A stretch of DNA of 64,000 nt from Ariolimax columbianus (taxonomy: Eukaryota > Mollusca > Gastropoda > Stylommatophora > Arionidae): the NCBI GenBank assembly GCA_036924085.1, contig JAVGWX010000002.1, positions 89,754,441 through 89,818,440 of the forward strand, in the 5' to 3' direction. The translations under genes and the position numbers were made by a program. Positions 22,803-32,400 of this stretch are shown one piece after another. Every line of letters starts with the position of its first letter. The first letter of the stretch is position 1. Under the pieces are notes generated by a model. The model was given only the letters and a program-made list of their open reading frames with translations, was not told where the DNA came from and made no database searches.

Positions 22803-23389
22803 TCCCGGATAGAAGATGAAGTCGATAGAAACATGTGCAGTCTTAGTAACTGCACCAGGCCAAAAAACGACACACACCAACATTAAACCCACACAATCTT
22901 CGTCAGTGATAAATAACAACCGAAAGAAGCACACATCACAACAAAAAACAGGACGAGAGAAATGATTACAATACAATACGGTGTGAGTTGCCAGCCATTA
23001 CCAGGATGTGATCAGTAACGTGTGAGTCCCGTTGTGCCGATTGAAAATGAAATTGTTAACATGATTACACGTAAAATCAATACAAAAGACAAAGCGAAGA
23101 CGTAGATACAGTCAATGAAAAAATATATAGATAATGGCTCAGTGAACGCACTAGGACAAAATCCAAAACCAAACGGAAGCCCACGCAAAGACCACGAGTA
23201 CACCATTATGGATAAAGAAACCAAAAAAAACAAACAAACATCAGAAATCACAAATAGATCGCAACACAAAGAAATTAAAGTATGCAAAACGCAAGAAGGA
23301 AACAGTATTATACAGGAAGTGGCTGAGATTGATGTAAGGGGGGCATTCCACTCAAGAAACAAGGGCAAGCTAAAAATGAAATTAATAGA
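22803..23389. other. A-rich unassigned sequence
   Basis: A- and C-rich plus strand with only low-complexity frames. Nothing recognised. Confidence 0.45.
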
Positions 23390-24060
23390 TGCACACTTAT
23401 CATCATGCAGCATTTCCATTTTAGAACGTCGCTCCCATCACAATCGGTCTGAAAGAAACTAGATCTCTTCTCAAATCTGCAGCTTGCTCCAAAGTCATGC
23501 TCAAGCATTCCTTGACATCTTTGTGCCATATCCTCTGTGTCTCTTACCCAGAATCATAGCTTGCATTACCTTTTACTCAAGACCGTAGTGTCTTTTGATG
23601 TGGCCAAAGTATTTCAATTTTATGTTCATGATGGAATTTAAGAACCAGTTCTTCTTCCTGCTCAACTCCTGTCGAATTACTGCATTCTTCTTTTTTGGGG
23701 GGTTCATGGTATTTTGATGACCTTTCTAAAAATTTCTGCTTGAAGAACTCCATTCTCTTCCTGGATGTTTGAGTAAGGGTCCTTGAATCACATCCTTATG
23801 CTGCCATGTGAAAAACATATGTTCTCAAAATTGTCACTTCTGTTGGACTGCTGGTATTCTAAGATAGTTTCTTCAAGTTGTGAAGCCTCTGCCTTGCATT
23901 GACAATCTTTCTCTTATTTCATTTTAGCAATCGTCATTGTTGTCATTTCTGGAGCCTAGATACTCGAAGTTCATGACCTGGTCTTCTTCTCCACTTTGGA
24001 ACTTGAATTTATGTTGGATTCTTGATTTTATTATCATTATCTTAGTTTTGTTTATGTACA
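23390..24060 (-). pseudogene. LINE RT C-terminal relic
   Basis: Minus-strand pieces from the 5' side: KTKIMIIKSRIQHKFKF (about 24,045-23,995), FEYLGS (about 23,960), NEIRERL, then IRQELSRKKN and KLKYFGHIKRHYGLE (about 23,630-23,580), and MSRNA...CRF. This follows the LINE order K-T-K-x-M, F-x-YLGS, EIR-x-R-L, FGHI-x-R. Many frameshifts. The homologous C-terminal part recurs at 59.83-60.12 kb, with shared nucleotide blocks such as CATTCCTTGACAT and GTCTGAAAGAAA. Confidence 0.72.
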
Positions 24061-24109
24061 TTTGCCCACACACGGTTTAACAGCAGCCGTGAAAACCGTA
24101 AAATATTAA

Positions 24110-25362
24110 AGAACCATCTCTTAGGGCTACGTCTCACAATATCATCATGCACAAACAAACTACTCAAAAATCTGCGGGAACACAACATCCTCCAAAACAA
24201 CAACTTGTCCGCACAAAATAGAAGGACAAGGAAGCCAACAACCAAAAGGGGAAAAAGAGGTGGAATAAGAAAATTAAAAAAAATCCACACGGTACTCGGC
24301 ACTACAAAGACAGCCACAAATATCACACCGACACATACGATAAGGAGTACTCATCAAACTCTCCCTCCTCGCGAGGGAGCGGAGTACAGAGTTCCCTCTC
24401 TGGATCCTACATCGACCTTGGTCAACACACCCTCCGTCCAGGCAACACAGTTGCGCACAAAGTATGAGACTAAAGATAGGCCTAAAATAGGGTGCTATAG
24501 AGGATGTAGTCAAAGGGGAGAGTTTGGGTCAGAGAAGTGGGAATTATGTAGTGGAAAAGCAAACATTAAAATGATGCAGCAAAAGCAAAAAGTGGAAAAA
24601 CAACAAAATTGCAAACTAAAATGTTTTTATGCAAATGTGAGAAGCATAGTCAATAAAAGAGAAGAATTGGAACTGTATGTAGAGGAAGAAAAACCAGATA
24701 TAATAGGATTAACAGAATCGTTTAAACTGGATAACTAAAATTGTAGTTAAATGTAGAAGAGCTAAAAATAAAGCATGGAAAAAATATATAGAGGCAGGTA
24801 AATCAAAAGAAACATATTTAAAATATGTGGACAAGCAATACATATCTCAGAAAGCGAATACAACAGCAAAAATAGACTTCGAAAAGAAACTTGCTCAGAG
24901 GATCAAGACTGATAGTAAAAGCTTCTTCTCTTATGTTAGAAATAAGCAAAGATCAGAGGACAAAGTAGGCCCTCTCATAGACAGCACAGGAAAAAAAATA
25001 AGTGAAAATAGGGAGGCAGAAAATCTACTCAATCACTACTTTGGCACAGTGTACACAAAAGAAGACTGCTCCAAGATCCCAGAGTCTGTAAACATTATTC
25101 AAAGAGACATGGATACAGCAGGATTAGGATCAATCTGTATTACAGAGGAAATGGCTTTAAAAAAATTGGAGGGGTTGAAAGTGGATAAAGATTATTTTGA
25201 AAGTTAAAATCACATGGAATAGTTGGGGAAGTTGCCAAATGGATTGAAAATCGGTTAACGGGAAAAAGGAAAAGGGTGGGTATAAATAAGGAGTACTCTG
25301 AGTGGAGTGAAGTGAAAAGTGGTGTTCCACAGGGCTCGGTTTTGGGACCAACTTTATTCTTG

Positions 25363-25367
<5 letters not shown>
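24110..25367 (+). pseudogene. CR1-like LINE relic with internal deletions
   Basis: Plus-strand copy of the family also present at 39.9-41.5 kb. It reads RTRKPTTKRGKRGGIRKLKK (5' linker), CFYANVRSIVNKREELELYV and KPDIIGLTES (start of an AP-type endonuclease), then a stop at 24,736-24,738. It then jumps to the pre-RT linker (FFSYVRNKQRSEDKVGPL, LLNHYFGTVYTKED, EEMALKKLEGLKVDK). At about 25,188 a second junction deletes roughly 440 bp of the reverse transcriptase, including YLDFAKAFD. It resumes at LKSHGIVGEVAKWIENRLTG and runs to GVPQGSVLGPTLF, where it ends in a TA/TG microsatellite. Non-functional. Confidence 0.9.
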
Positions 25368-25394
<27 letters not shown>

Positions 25395-25430
25395 GTGTGT
25401 GTGTGTGCGTGCGTGCGTACGTACATGTGC
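25362..25430. repeat. (TA)n(TG)n microsatellite grown from LINE sequence
   Basis: Starts exactly at the GATATATATA of the LINE. The uninterrupted family member at 40.8 kb has the same octamer but no expansion. Confidence 0.85.
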
Positions 25431-25667
25431 ATACCTACATACATACATACATACATAAATACCAAATATACATGTGCATATAGACAGACACCTATACATA
25501 CGAGAATACATACGTTGATGTATAAATACAATGTTAATTTTGAACGATGGAGGTCACCGTGTTGGTATCAAGTCAGTCTTGAGAGACAATTGACTTCTGC
25601 CCCGGCGAGAGACCTGTGTTCTAAGTTGCCTTTGCTTCTGTCGTACACGCTGTAAGTCTGCAGTTGC

Positions 25668-26425
25668 CACGGCTTTGTTTACGCCAGCCTGCAGGCCAAC
25701 GTCTGTGGACTTACCCCAGCCATCTCTGTGTGTTACCAGTTTTGTTTACGCCAGCCTGCAGGCCAACGTCTATGGACTGACTCTAGTCATCTCTGTGTGT
25801 TACCACAGTTTTGTTTACGCCAGCCAGCAGACCAACTTGTATGGACTGACTCCAGTCATCTCTGTGTGTTACCACAGTTTTGTTTACGCCAGCCAGCAGA
25901 CCAATTTGTATGGACTGACTCCAGCCTTCTCTGTGTGTTACCACAGTTTTGTTTACGCCAGCCAGCAGGCCAACTTGTATGGACTGACTCCAGCCATCTC
26001 TGTGTATTACCACAGTTTTGTTTACGCCAGCCAGCAGACCAACTTGTATGGACTGACTCCAGTCATCTCTGTGTGTTACCACAGTTTTGTTTACGCCAGC
26101 CAGCAGACCAATTTGTATGGACTGACTCCAGCCTTCTCTGTGTGTTACCACAGTTTTGTTTACGCCAGCCAGCAGGCCAACTTGTATGGACTGACTCCAG
26201 CCATCTCTGTGTATTACCACAGTTTTGTTTACGCCAGCCAGCAGACCAACTTGTATGGCCTGACTCCAGTCATCTCTGTGTTTTACCACAGTTTTGTTTA
26301 CGCCAGCCAGCAGACCAACTTGTATGGCCTGACTCCAGTCATCTCTGTGTGTTACCACAGTTTTGTTTACGCCAGCCTGCAGGCCAACTTGTATGGTCTG
26401 GCTCCAGCCATCTCTTTTTTTGGCA
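25668..26425. repeat. 69-bp minisatellite, about 11 units
   Basis: Unit contains AGTTTTGTTTACGCCAGCC and GGACTGACTCCAG. 69 is divisible by three and the unit lacks stops in three frames, giving 231-261-codon artefactual frames on both strands (23-residue periods). It lies just 3' of the minus-strand LINE relic that ends near 26,430. Confidence 0.95.
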
Positions 26426-26429
26426 AGTT

Positions 26430-27240
26430 TCTCCCAGTCTGAGGTGCTCATATTCATCGCTGTCTGGGCATCTTGCACACGCCTTTATTCCTACTTACTC
26501 TCGGTCTCTATAGCATCATGTCATACGGAAGAAGTCCAGGGTTCTGCCACGCTGACCACCTTGCTGATTCCCTCTAGCAGGTCACCCATTGTACATCCGT
26601 GTTGTAGATTTGCGCAGGTCATGAGGTGATCCTGGTCTTGGACATCGGAAATCGCTGTTCATGTATACTCATCTCAGAAGGTTTTTTCTGGATCCGGTGA
26701 CTCCAGACTTAAGTCTGTTTAATGTTCTCCATGCTGGATATGGTAGGTATAGCCGTAGCCTCCTTTTAAAGCTGTATTCATGGGGTTTGTTGCCTCTCGC
26801 GCCATTTCTCCATAATACGCTCTCCAAGACCTCCATGGAAAGGTTGAGTGTTTTTTTAGGAAACTCCGTCAAGACTAAATTGTCGTTTTCTGTAATTGGT
26901 GTCCGCATAGCAGGTGTATTGTATCGTTGGTTAGTTTCAATCTCTCAACCTCATCAGCGACGCTCCATATGTTCCAGAAGGGTGTACTGTACCAAGTACG
27001 GGGTAAACTTTGTCAGCATGGGTTGGCTTAAGACACCTAGTCACAATCCGAGATGTCTCAATTATGGCAGTATTAACATGCTTGACGTGTGTGGACCTTC
27101 TCCATACACCTGCCCCATATTCCGCTGCAGAGAAGCATATGGCAAGTATCAATGTCCGGAAGCTGGCTGTGCTTCGGTTAGTAAGTCTGCCAATGATGTT
27201 ATTCCTCATACATATGTTTCGCTTGGTGTCTTGGCAAAAT
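26430..27240 (-). pseudogene. LINE RT C-terminal relic
   Basis: Minus strand from 27,209: NIIGRLTNRS, LAICFSAAEYGAGVWRRS, KHVNTAIIETSRIVTRCLKP, then after a frameshift LYLPYPAWRTLNRLKSGVTG (about 26,740) and a degraded Cys-containing tail (VQDQDHLMTCANLQHGCTMG). This matches the LINE post-palm region that has CYSAAEY, R-x-ITGCLKPT, P-x-P-W-R-x-LNRLR-x-G. Three or more frame breaks. The 69-bp array begins directly downstream of it. Confidence 0.82.
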
Positions 27241-27439
27241 CAATTTTATAGCGAAGGAAGGGTCTACCTTCGTAACTTAACTGTGTATGACAGCGGCAGG
27301 AACAGGGTATCTGCCACACCACGAAGATCACCTAAGAGAAGACCAACAGTGATGTCCAGCCCCTCCCCATGATCAATTTGCTTGAGACAGTAGATCCAGG
27401 TGAACCTCTGATTATTGGAGACGGCTATGTCTGTCCTAT

Positions 27440-27865
27440 TTACTCAGATCCTTGGTACTTGACTGACACATCGATATGTCACCATCGAGCCTGGAAGCAT
27501 GATGAAGCGCAGTGAGGAACTCCAACCACTCTACCTGGTGTGCAGTCATCCTTCACACATATCACCACCTGCCTCTGGCCCTTCTTCACCTCAGATCCTT
27601 GGTTAGTGACGCCACTTCAATGTGTCACCATCAAATCTGGTGAGGTCTTTAAGGGCAGCGAGAAACTCCAACCACTCCATCTGGTCTGCAGCGATCATTC
27701 GTACAGTGTCCCAGAGATGTCTGCCTCTTCTTCTTCTCAGATGGTTGGTCAAAGAGTGACACATCGATATGTTACCATCAAGACTGGTACCCCCGTACCT
27801 CCTACCAGTTCTGTCTGCTATCATACCTCTATTTGTAGTAAACCCCAGCTTGGCAGGGACAAGAA
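27440..27865 (-). repeat. Three tandem copies of a 147-bp LINE C-terminal segment
   Basis: Copies start at about 27,442, 27,590 and 27,736. On the minus strand they encode variants of DTVRMIAADQMEWLEFLAAL, like the GTVR...W-x-x-FVAAL end of the LINE fragment at 43.7 kb. Divergence between copies is substantial, so the triplication is old. Confidence 0.7.
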
Positions 27866-28009
27866 TTCAAAATAAGCCATTGAAGGTTGAAGACCTTCGT
27901 CATTGCTGCCAACTCTAAAATGGTCAGTAATGTAGATTTTCACAAAGCCATGAGGATTTGAAACCAATCTGCCGTCTATCTCCACGTTCTGGAGTGGAAG
28001 ACTAACGTC

Positions 28010-28330
28010 TGATCAGGCAAAACAAACTGATCAGACATGTTAGGTTCAAGTAAAAACATACTGGTCACATTTGCTTCCACGAAGTCTCTCCTGGAAACGG
28101 GCTGTTTTCAAAGCAGCCTGGCCAACAAGGTGATCCACGTAGTAGTTAGCGATACTCAGATGACGCCAAGCATAACCTTATTCCTTGGAGGACCTTCCTC
28201 AGCACACTCGGAATGCGAGGAAAGCTGCTGCAACCCGCCACTTAACGTTCTTTCCAGGGCGTACAAAATAGTAATCTACTCATTGTGGGCATTCTACAAT
28301 CATATTTTCTCAATATGTGAAACAGCTTAA
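28010..28330 (+). repeat. Dispersed repeat family B, copy at 28 kb
   Basis: Landmarks ACTGATCAGACATGTTAGG, CAGCCTGGCCAACAAGGTG, GGAGGACCTTCCTCAGC, GAGGAAAGCTGCTGCAAC and CCACTTAACGTTC. Colinear with the reverse complement of copies at 1.3 and 35.9 kb and with 58.6 kb. Confidence 0.8.
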
Positions 28331-28639
28331 GATAACTATTACACATTATGGGAATGTTTTCCGACCAACACATGTGTTTGTTTGCAGTGGTCTAGCAAAT
28401 CACCGTTGGCTTTTCCTGCAAACATAGAATCTCTTCGACTCCAAAAATACCTTCTACACCTTGCAATTCTTATCTATTTCATTTATGCTGTTATCTATAC
28501 AGTGAACAGTGGTTCTAAATCTTTTGATCATGGGAGCTCTGCACGCCACAACAAATATTTAGGGAAGCTCTCAGAACATATGGCCTAGTTATTAGTGATA
28601 CTAGTGTTATGTATATGAGGTACGGTTTTTAATATTGGT

Positions 28640-28765
28640 GTTATGGATGTTGTCAACATGCTGAGTTGAATTCACTCTTAACGATGTTGCTTCGGTGGCA
28701 GGTTTCAGGTGTTCTTCTTACATCCCGACGTACTTGAGATTTGGGGACTAGAGTTCTTCTTGATG
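28640..28765 (-). repeat. Family B-related fragment, left of the 75-bp array
   Basis: Contains CACTCTTAACGATGTTGC, GGTGGCAGGTTTCAGG and CGACGTACTTGAGA, matching the fragments at 18.2, 19.05 and 29.3 kb. Confidence 0.55.
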
Positions 28766-28831
28766 CGAAACTCATCATTATATAAATTGAAATGTCGTTC
28801 CCCGCCTCATTTTGGTCTTCTGTGACGGAAA

Positions 28832-29213
28832 GCCATGTTGTACTTCATGTTTTCCTCCAGCCATCTCTTCCTTTGTGGACGCTTCAAGTTGTTGGTTCAA
28901 CAGGATGCCATGTTGTACTTCATGTTTTCCTCCAGCCATCTCTTCCTTTGTGGACGCTTCAAGTTGTTGGTTCAACAGGATGCCATGTTGTACTACATGT
29001 TTTCCTCCAGCCATCTCTTCCTTTGTGGACGCTTCAAGTTGTTGGTTCAACAGGATGCCATGTTGTACTTCATGTTTTCCTCCAGCCATCTCTTCCTTTG
29101 TGGACGCTTCAAGTTGTTGGTTCAACAGGATGCCATGTTGTACTTCATGTTTTCCTCCAGCCATCTCTTCCTTTGTGGACGCTTCAAGTTGTTGGTTCAA
29201 CAGGATGCCATGT
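28832..29213. repeat. 75-bp minisatellite, 5 units
   Basis: Nearly identical units containing TGTTGTACTTCATGTTTTCC and CTTCAAGTTGTTGGTTC. All three plus frames and one minus frame stay open across it (25-residue periods); artefact of the period. Confidence 0.95.
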
Positions 29214-29269
29214 ATCGTGTCCGTATGTTGTCAGCCATTGTTCTTGTTCTTGCTGTTCTTATCGATGAA

Positions 29270-29395
29270 GCCAAGATATATTATTTTAACTCTTAACGAC
29301 ATTTCTTTGGCAGCGAGTAACATTTGCTCTCCTTGTATTCCGAAGCGTACTTGAGAAGAAGGCGGACCGGGGTCCTCCTAGCTGTAGCGTAATGT
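29270..29395 (-). repeat. Family B-related fragment, right of the 75-bp array
   Basis: Contains AACTCTTAACGACATTTC, GAAGCGTACTTGAGAAG and GGACCGGGGTCCTCC (an inverted GGACC...GGTCC). Direct partial copy of the fragment left of the array. Confidence 0.6.
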
Positions 29396-30184
29396 CCGGC
29401 TACTCGGTAAGCTCACTGCACTAGGATGGCAGTGTCGATCCCCATGTCATGGACCAGACATGTTTCCCTAATTAATTATATCTCCATTAATCCAGGGTAA
29501 AAACTAGTAAATGCAAACCTAGCTTGCACACTGCACGGCTATGAATATACCCAACAGCATTTATTTCTCCGCCAAATTAATTCTTCCTTAGAAAACCATA
29601 ATTAGTTTTGATGTTGAATCCATCACCAAAACACTGGTTTCTTATTTACATTGGACGTTTCGGATGCAATTTATTTTATATTTCCAAGTTACAAGCCACA
29701 TTTACAACCTTCTTCAGTCGTCGTTTACAACACGCTTGGGAGGTCACATAGATTCTACTCTTATTTCTATGTAACCTATTCGCGTGTAGGTGACTGACTG
29801 TAGGATCTTATTAATCTAGTCTTAGCACGACTCGACATCTCTGCTTCAACAAGGTACAGCAAGAATGATGGGCGATATAAACGTATTTAGGTAAGGCTCA
29901 TTTATCGAATCGATTCAGAAACAATAAAACGCACACGTTACGCACGCATGCTCTTTGTCAGGAACATGAAAAACTAAAACATTTAGCAAATCACAAAACA
30001 GACAAAGACGTACAGTATATATTAGGCAAAACGGGCAACACTATTAACGAGAGAGTGGTCGAGAATGTCGCTCAGGATAGATTATTCATCTGGTATTCAG
30101 TTCTGTCAAAATTGGGGCTATAGATGATTATATACACTCAGGAACTACTGGAACAGTCATCTGGAATCCATGCAATGAAAATCA
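29396..30184. other. Unassigned; hammerhead-like core on the minus strand
   Basis: No coding motif. On the minus strand about 29,740-29,650, CTGAAGA and GAAA bracket GGTTGTAA...TTGCATCC, which pair in 7 of 8 positions (one U-U mismatch, one G-U). This resembles a CUGANGA/stem II/GAAA hammerhead core. I could not find a convincing stem III with a cleavage triplet, so it is not called as a ribozyme. Confidence 0.3.
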
Positions 30185-30475
30185 AGGGAGCCCGTGAAGT
30201 GAAACTGTCACGGAGAGCCCTTGAAGTGAAACAGTCACGGAGAGCCCTTGAAAAGACACAGTCACGGAGAGTCCTTGAAGTGACACAGTCACGGAGAGCC
30301 CTTGAAGTAAAACTATCACGGAGAGCCCTTGAAGTGAAACAGTCACATACAGCCCTTGAAGTGACACAGTCACATACAGCCCTTGAAGTGACACAGTCAC
30401 GGAGAGCCCTTGAAGTGAAACAGTCATGAAGAGCCCTTGAAGTGACACATTCACGGAGAGCCCTTGAAGGGAAAG
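30185..30475. repeat. 27-bp minisatellite, about 10-11 units
   Basis: Unit CTTGAAGTGAAACAGTCACG plus GAGAGCC. Start of a graded array that runs to about 32,060 with changing period. Confidence 0.92.
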
Positions 30476-32060
30476 TCATGTGCAACCCCAGAAGTAAAAG
30501 TCATGTGAAAATCCAAAAGTGAAAGTCACGGGGAACTCTGAAGTGAAAACTCCGAAAACCCCCCCTTCAAGGGAAGTCATGGGGAACTATGAAGAGAATG
30601 TCAAGGGGAACTCTGAAAGTCATGGAGGGGGGGGGGCCGAGGGGGAAGGTGGGCCCTACGTGAAAGTCATGCGTAACTTTGAAGTGCAATTCACGGAGAG
30701 CTCCAGCAGTGAAAGTCATGGCGAGTCCCTTAAGTAACAGCCATGGAGAGCCCTAGAAGTGAAAGTCATAGCGAGCTCATAAGTGTAACGCATGGGGAAC
30801 TCTCAAGTAAAAGTCATGGGGAGACACTGAAGTGAAGTCATGGGGAACTCTCAAGTGAAAGTCATGGGGAGACACTGAAGTGAAGTCATGGGGAACTCTC
30901 AAGTGAAAGTCATGGGGAGACACTGAAGTGAAGTCATGGGGAACTCTCAAGTGAAAGTCATGGGGAGACACTGAAGTGAAGTCATGGGGAACTCTCAAGT
31001 GAAAGTCATGGGGAGACACTGAAGTTAAGTCATGGGGAACTCTCAAGTGAAAGTCATGGGGAGACACTGAAGTGAAGTCATGGGGAACTCTCAAGTGAAA
31101 GTCATGGGGAGACACTGAAGTGAAGTCATGGGGAACTCTCAAGTGAAAGTCATGGGGAGACACTGGTGAAGTCATGGAGAACTCTCAAGTAAAAGTCATG
31201 GGGAACTCTGAAGTGAAGTCATGGGGAGACCCTGAAGTAAAGTCATATGGAATCCCTGAAATTAAAGTCACGGAGAGCTCCAGAAGTGAAAGTCATAGGG
31301 AGATCCTGAAGTGAAAGATGGGGAACCCCTGAAGTGAAGTCATGCGGAACTCTGAAGTGAAAGTTCTTTTGAGCCCATAAAGTGAAAGTCATGGGGAGCC
31401 CCTGAAGTGAAAGTCATGGGGAGCTCTTGAAGTGAAAGTGAGGGTGAGCCCATGAAGTGAAAGTCAGGGTGAGCCCCTGAAGTGAAAGTCATGGGGAGCT
31501 CTTGAAGTGAAAGTCAGGGTGAGCCCCTGAAGTGAAAGTTATGGGGAGCTCTTGAAGTGAAAGTCAGGGTGAGCCCCTGAAGTGAAAGTCATGGGGAGCT
31601 CTTGAAGTGAAAGTCAGGGTGAGCCCCTGAAGTGAAAGTCATGGGGAGCCCCTGAAGTGAAAGTCATGGGGAGCTCTTGAAGTGAAAGTCAGGGTGAGCC
31701 CCTGAAGGGCAAGTCATCGGCAGCCCTTGAAGTGAAATGCACGTGGAGCACTTGAAGTGCAGTCACGGGGAACAATTGAAGTGAAACAATCACGATGAAA
31801 CCCTGAAGTGAAACAGTTATTCGGAGCTAAAATATGTGAGACCGTCAAGGGGGATCCTGAAATGAATTATTCACGGAAAGTCCCTGGAGTGAAGCAGTTA
31901 CGGGGAGACACTGTAGTGAAACAATCACTTGGCGTCTAACAAAGAGCCTCCGGTATCACCTACAACGTACACATAGAGAACCTAAAATAAAACGGTCACG
32001 AATAGTCCCTGAAGTGACAGTCACTGGGCGCCTCTGGAAAAGTCTTAGGGAACAACCTCA
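30476..32060. repeat. Graded GAAGTGAAAGTCATGGGGA array
   Basis: All units keep GAAGTGAAAGTCATGGGGA or a close form, but the period changes along the array. It is irregular to 30,800, a homogeneous 48-bp dimer of 23+25 bp at about 30,790-31,170, irregular again, then about 52-bp dimers alternating CATGGGGAGCTCTT and CAGGGTGAGCCCCT at 31,380-31,720, decaying to single degenerate units by about 32,060. Confidence 0.9.
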
Positions 32061-32400
32061 ACAATCTTGTGTATTCCCTGAAGAGTTTCCGGGACCATCT
32101 GGTAATTATGAGCAAGTCCGTAAAGGTCGCAGTTATCAGACGGAAGACGTCTCCTGGACTACCTGAAGACATCTCGGTGAGTCCCTAAAGACATTGTAAG
32201 GATCTCAGGTTCCAAGATGATAGACTTTGAGAAGCATTGGCTTGGAATACCTGCGATCCCATCTGATATTATTTGAATGCTATCCGACATTTCCATTTGC
32301 TTGTCAATGTTTGCCTTCTTCGATGTGTTTATTCAAGGCATATTATTCCGGTGGAAAGGTTATTGCACCATGTGGGTGTTTCTTCATCGTGATCTCCCTG
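32061..32400. other. No recognisable feature
   Basis: Spacer between two arrays. It provides the first codons of a 626-codon frame that is otherwise array-derived. Confidence 0.45.

Noticed and set aside
25188..25210. Spliced intron as explanation of the CR1 gap
   Set aside because: Missing segment boundaries fall at AAA microhomology and no register gives GT-AG.
29396..29480. tRNA-derived SINE head (TGTCGATCCCC)
   Set aside because: B box imperfect, no A box at proper distance, and no second copy in the window.
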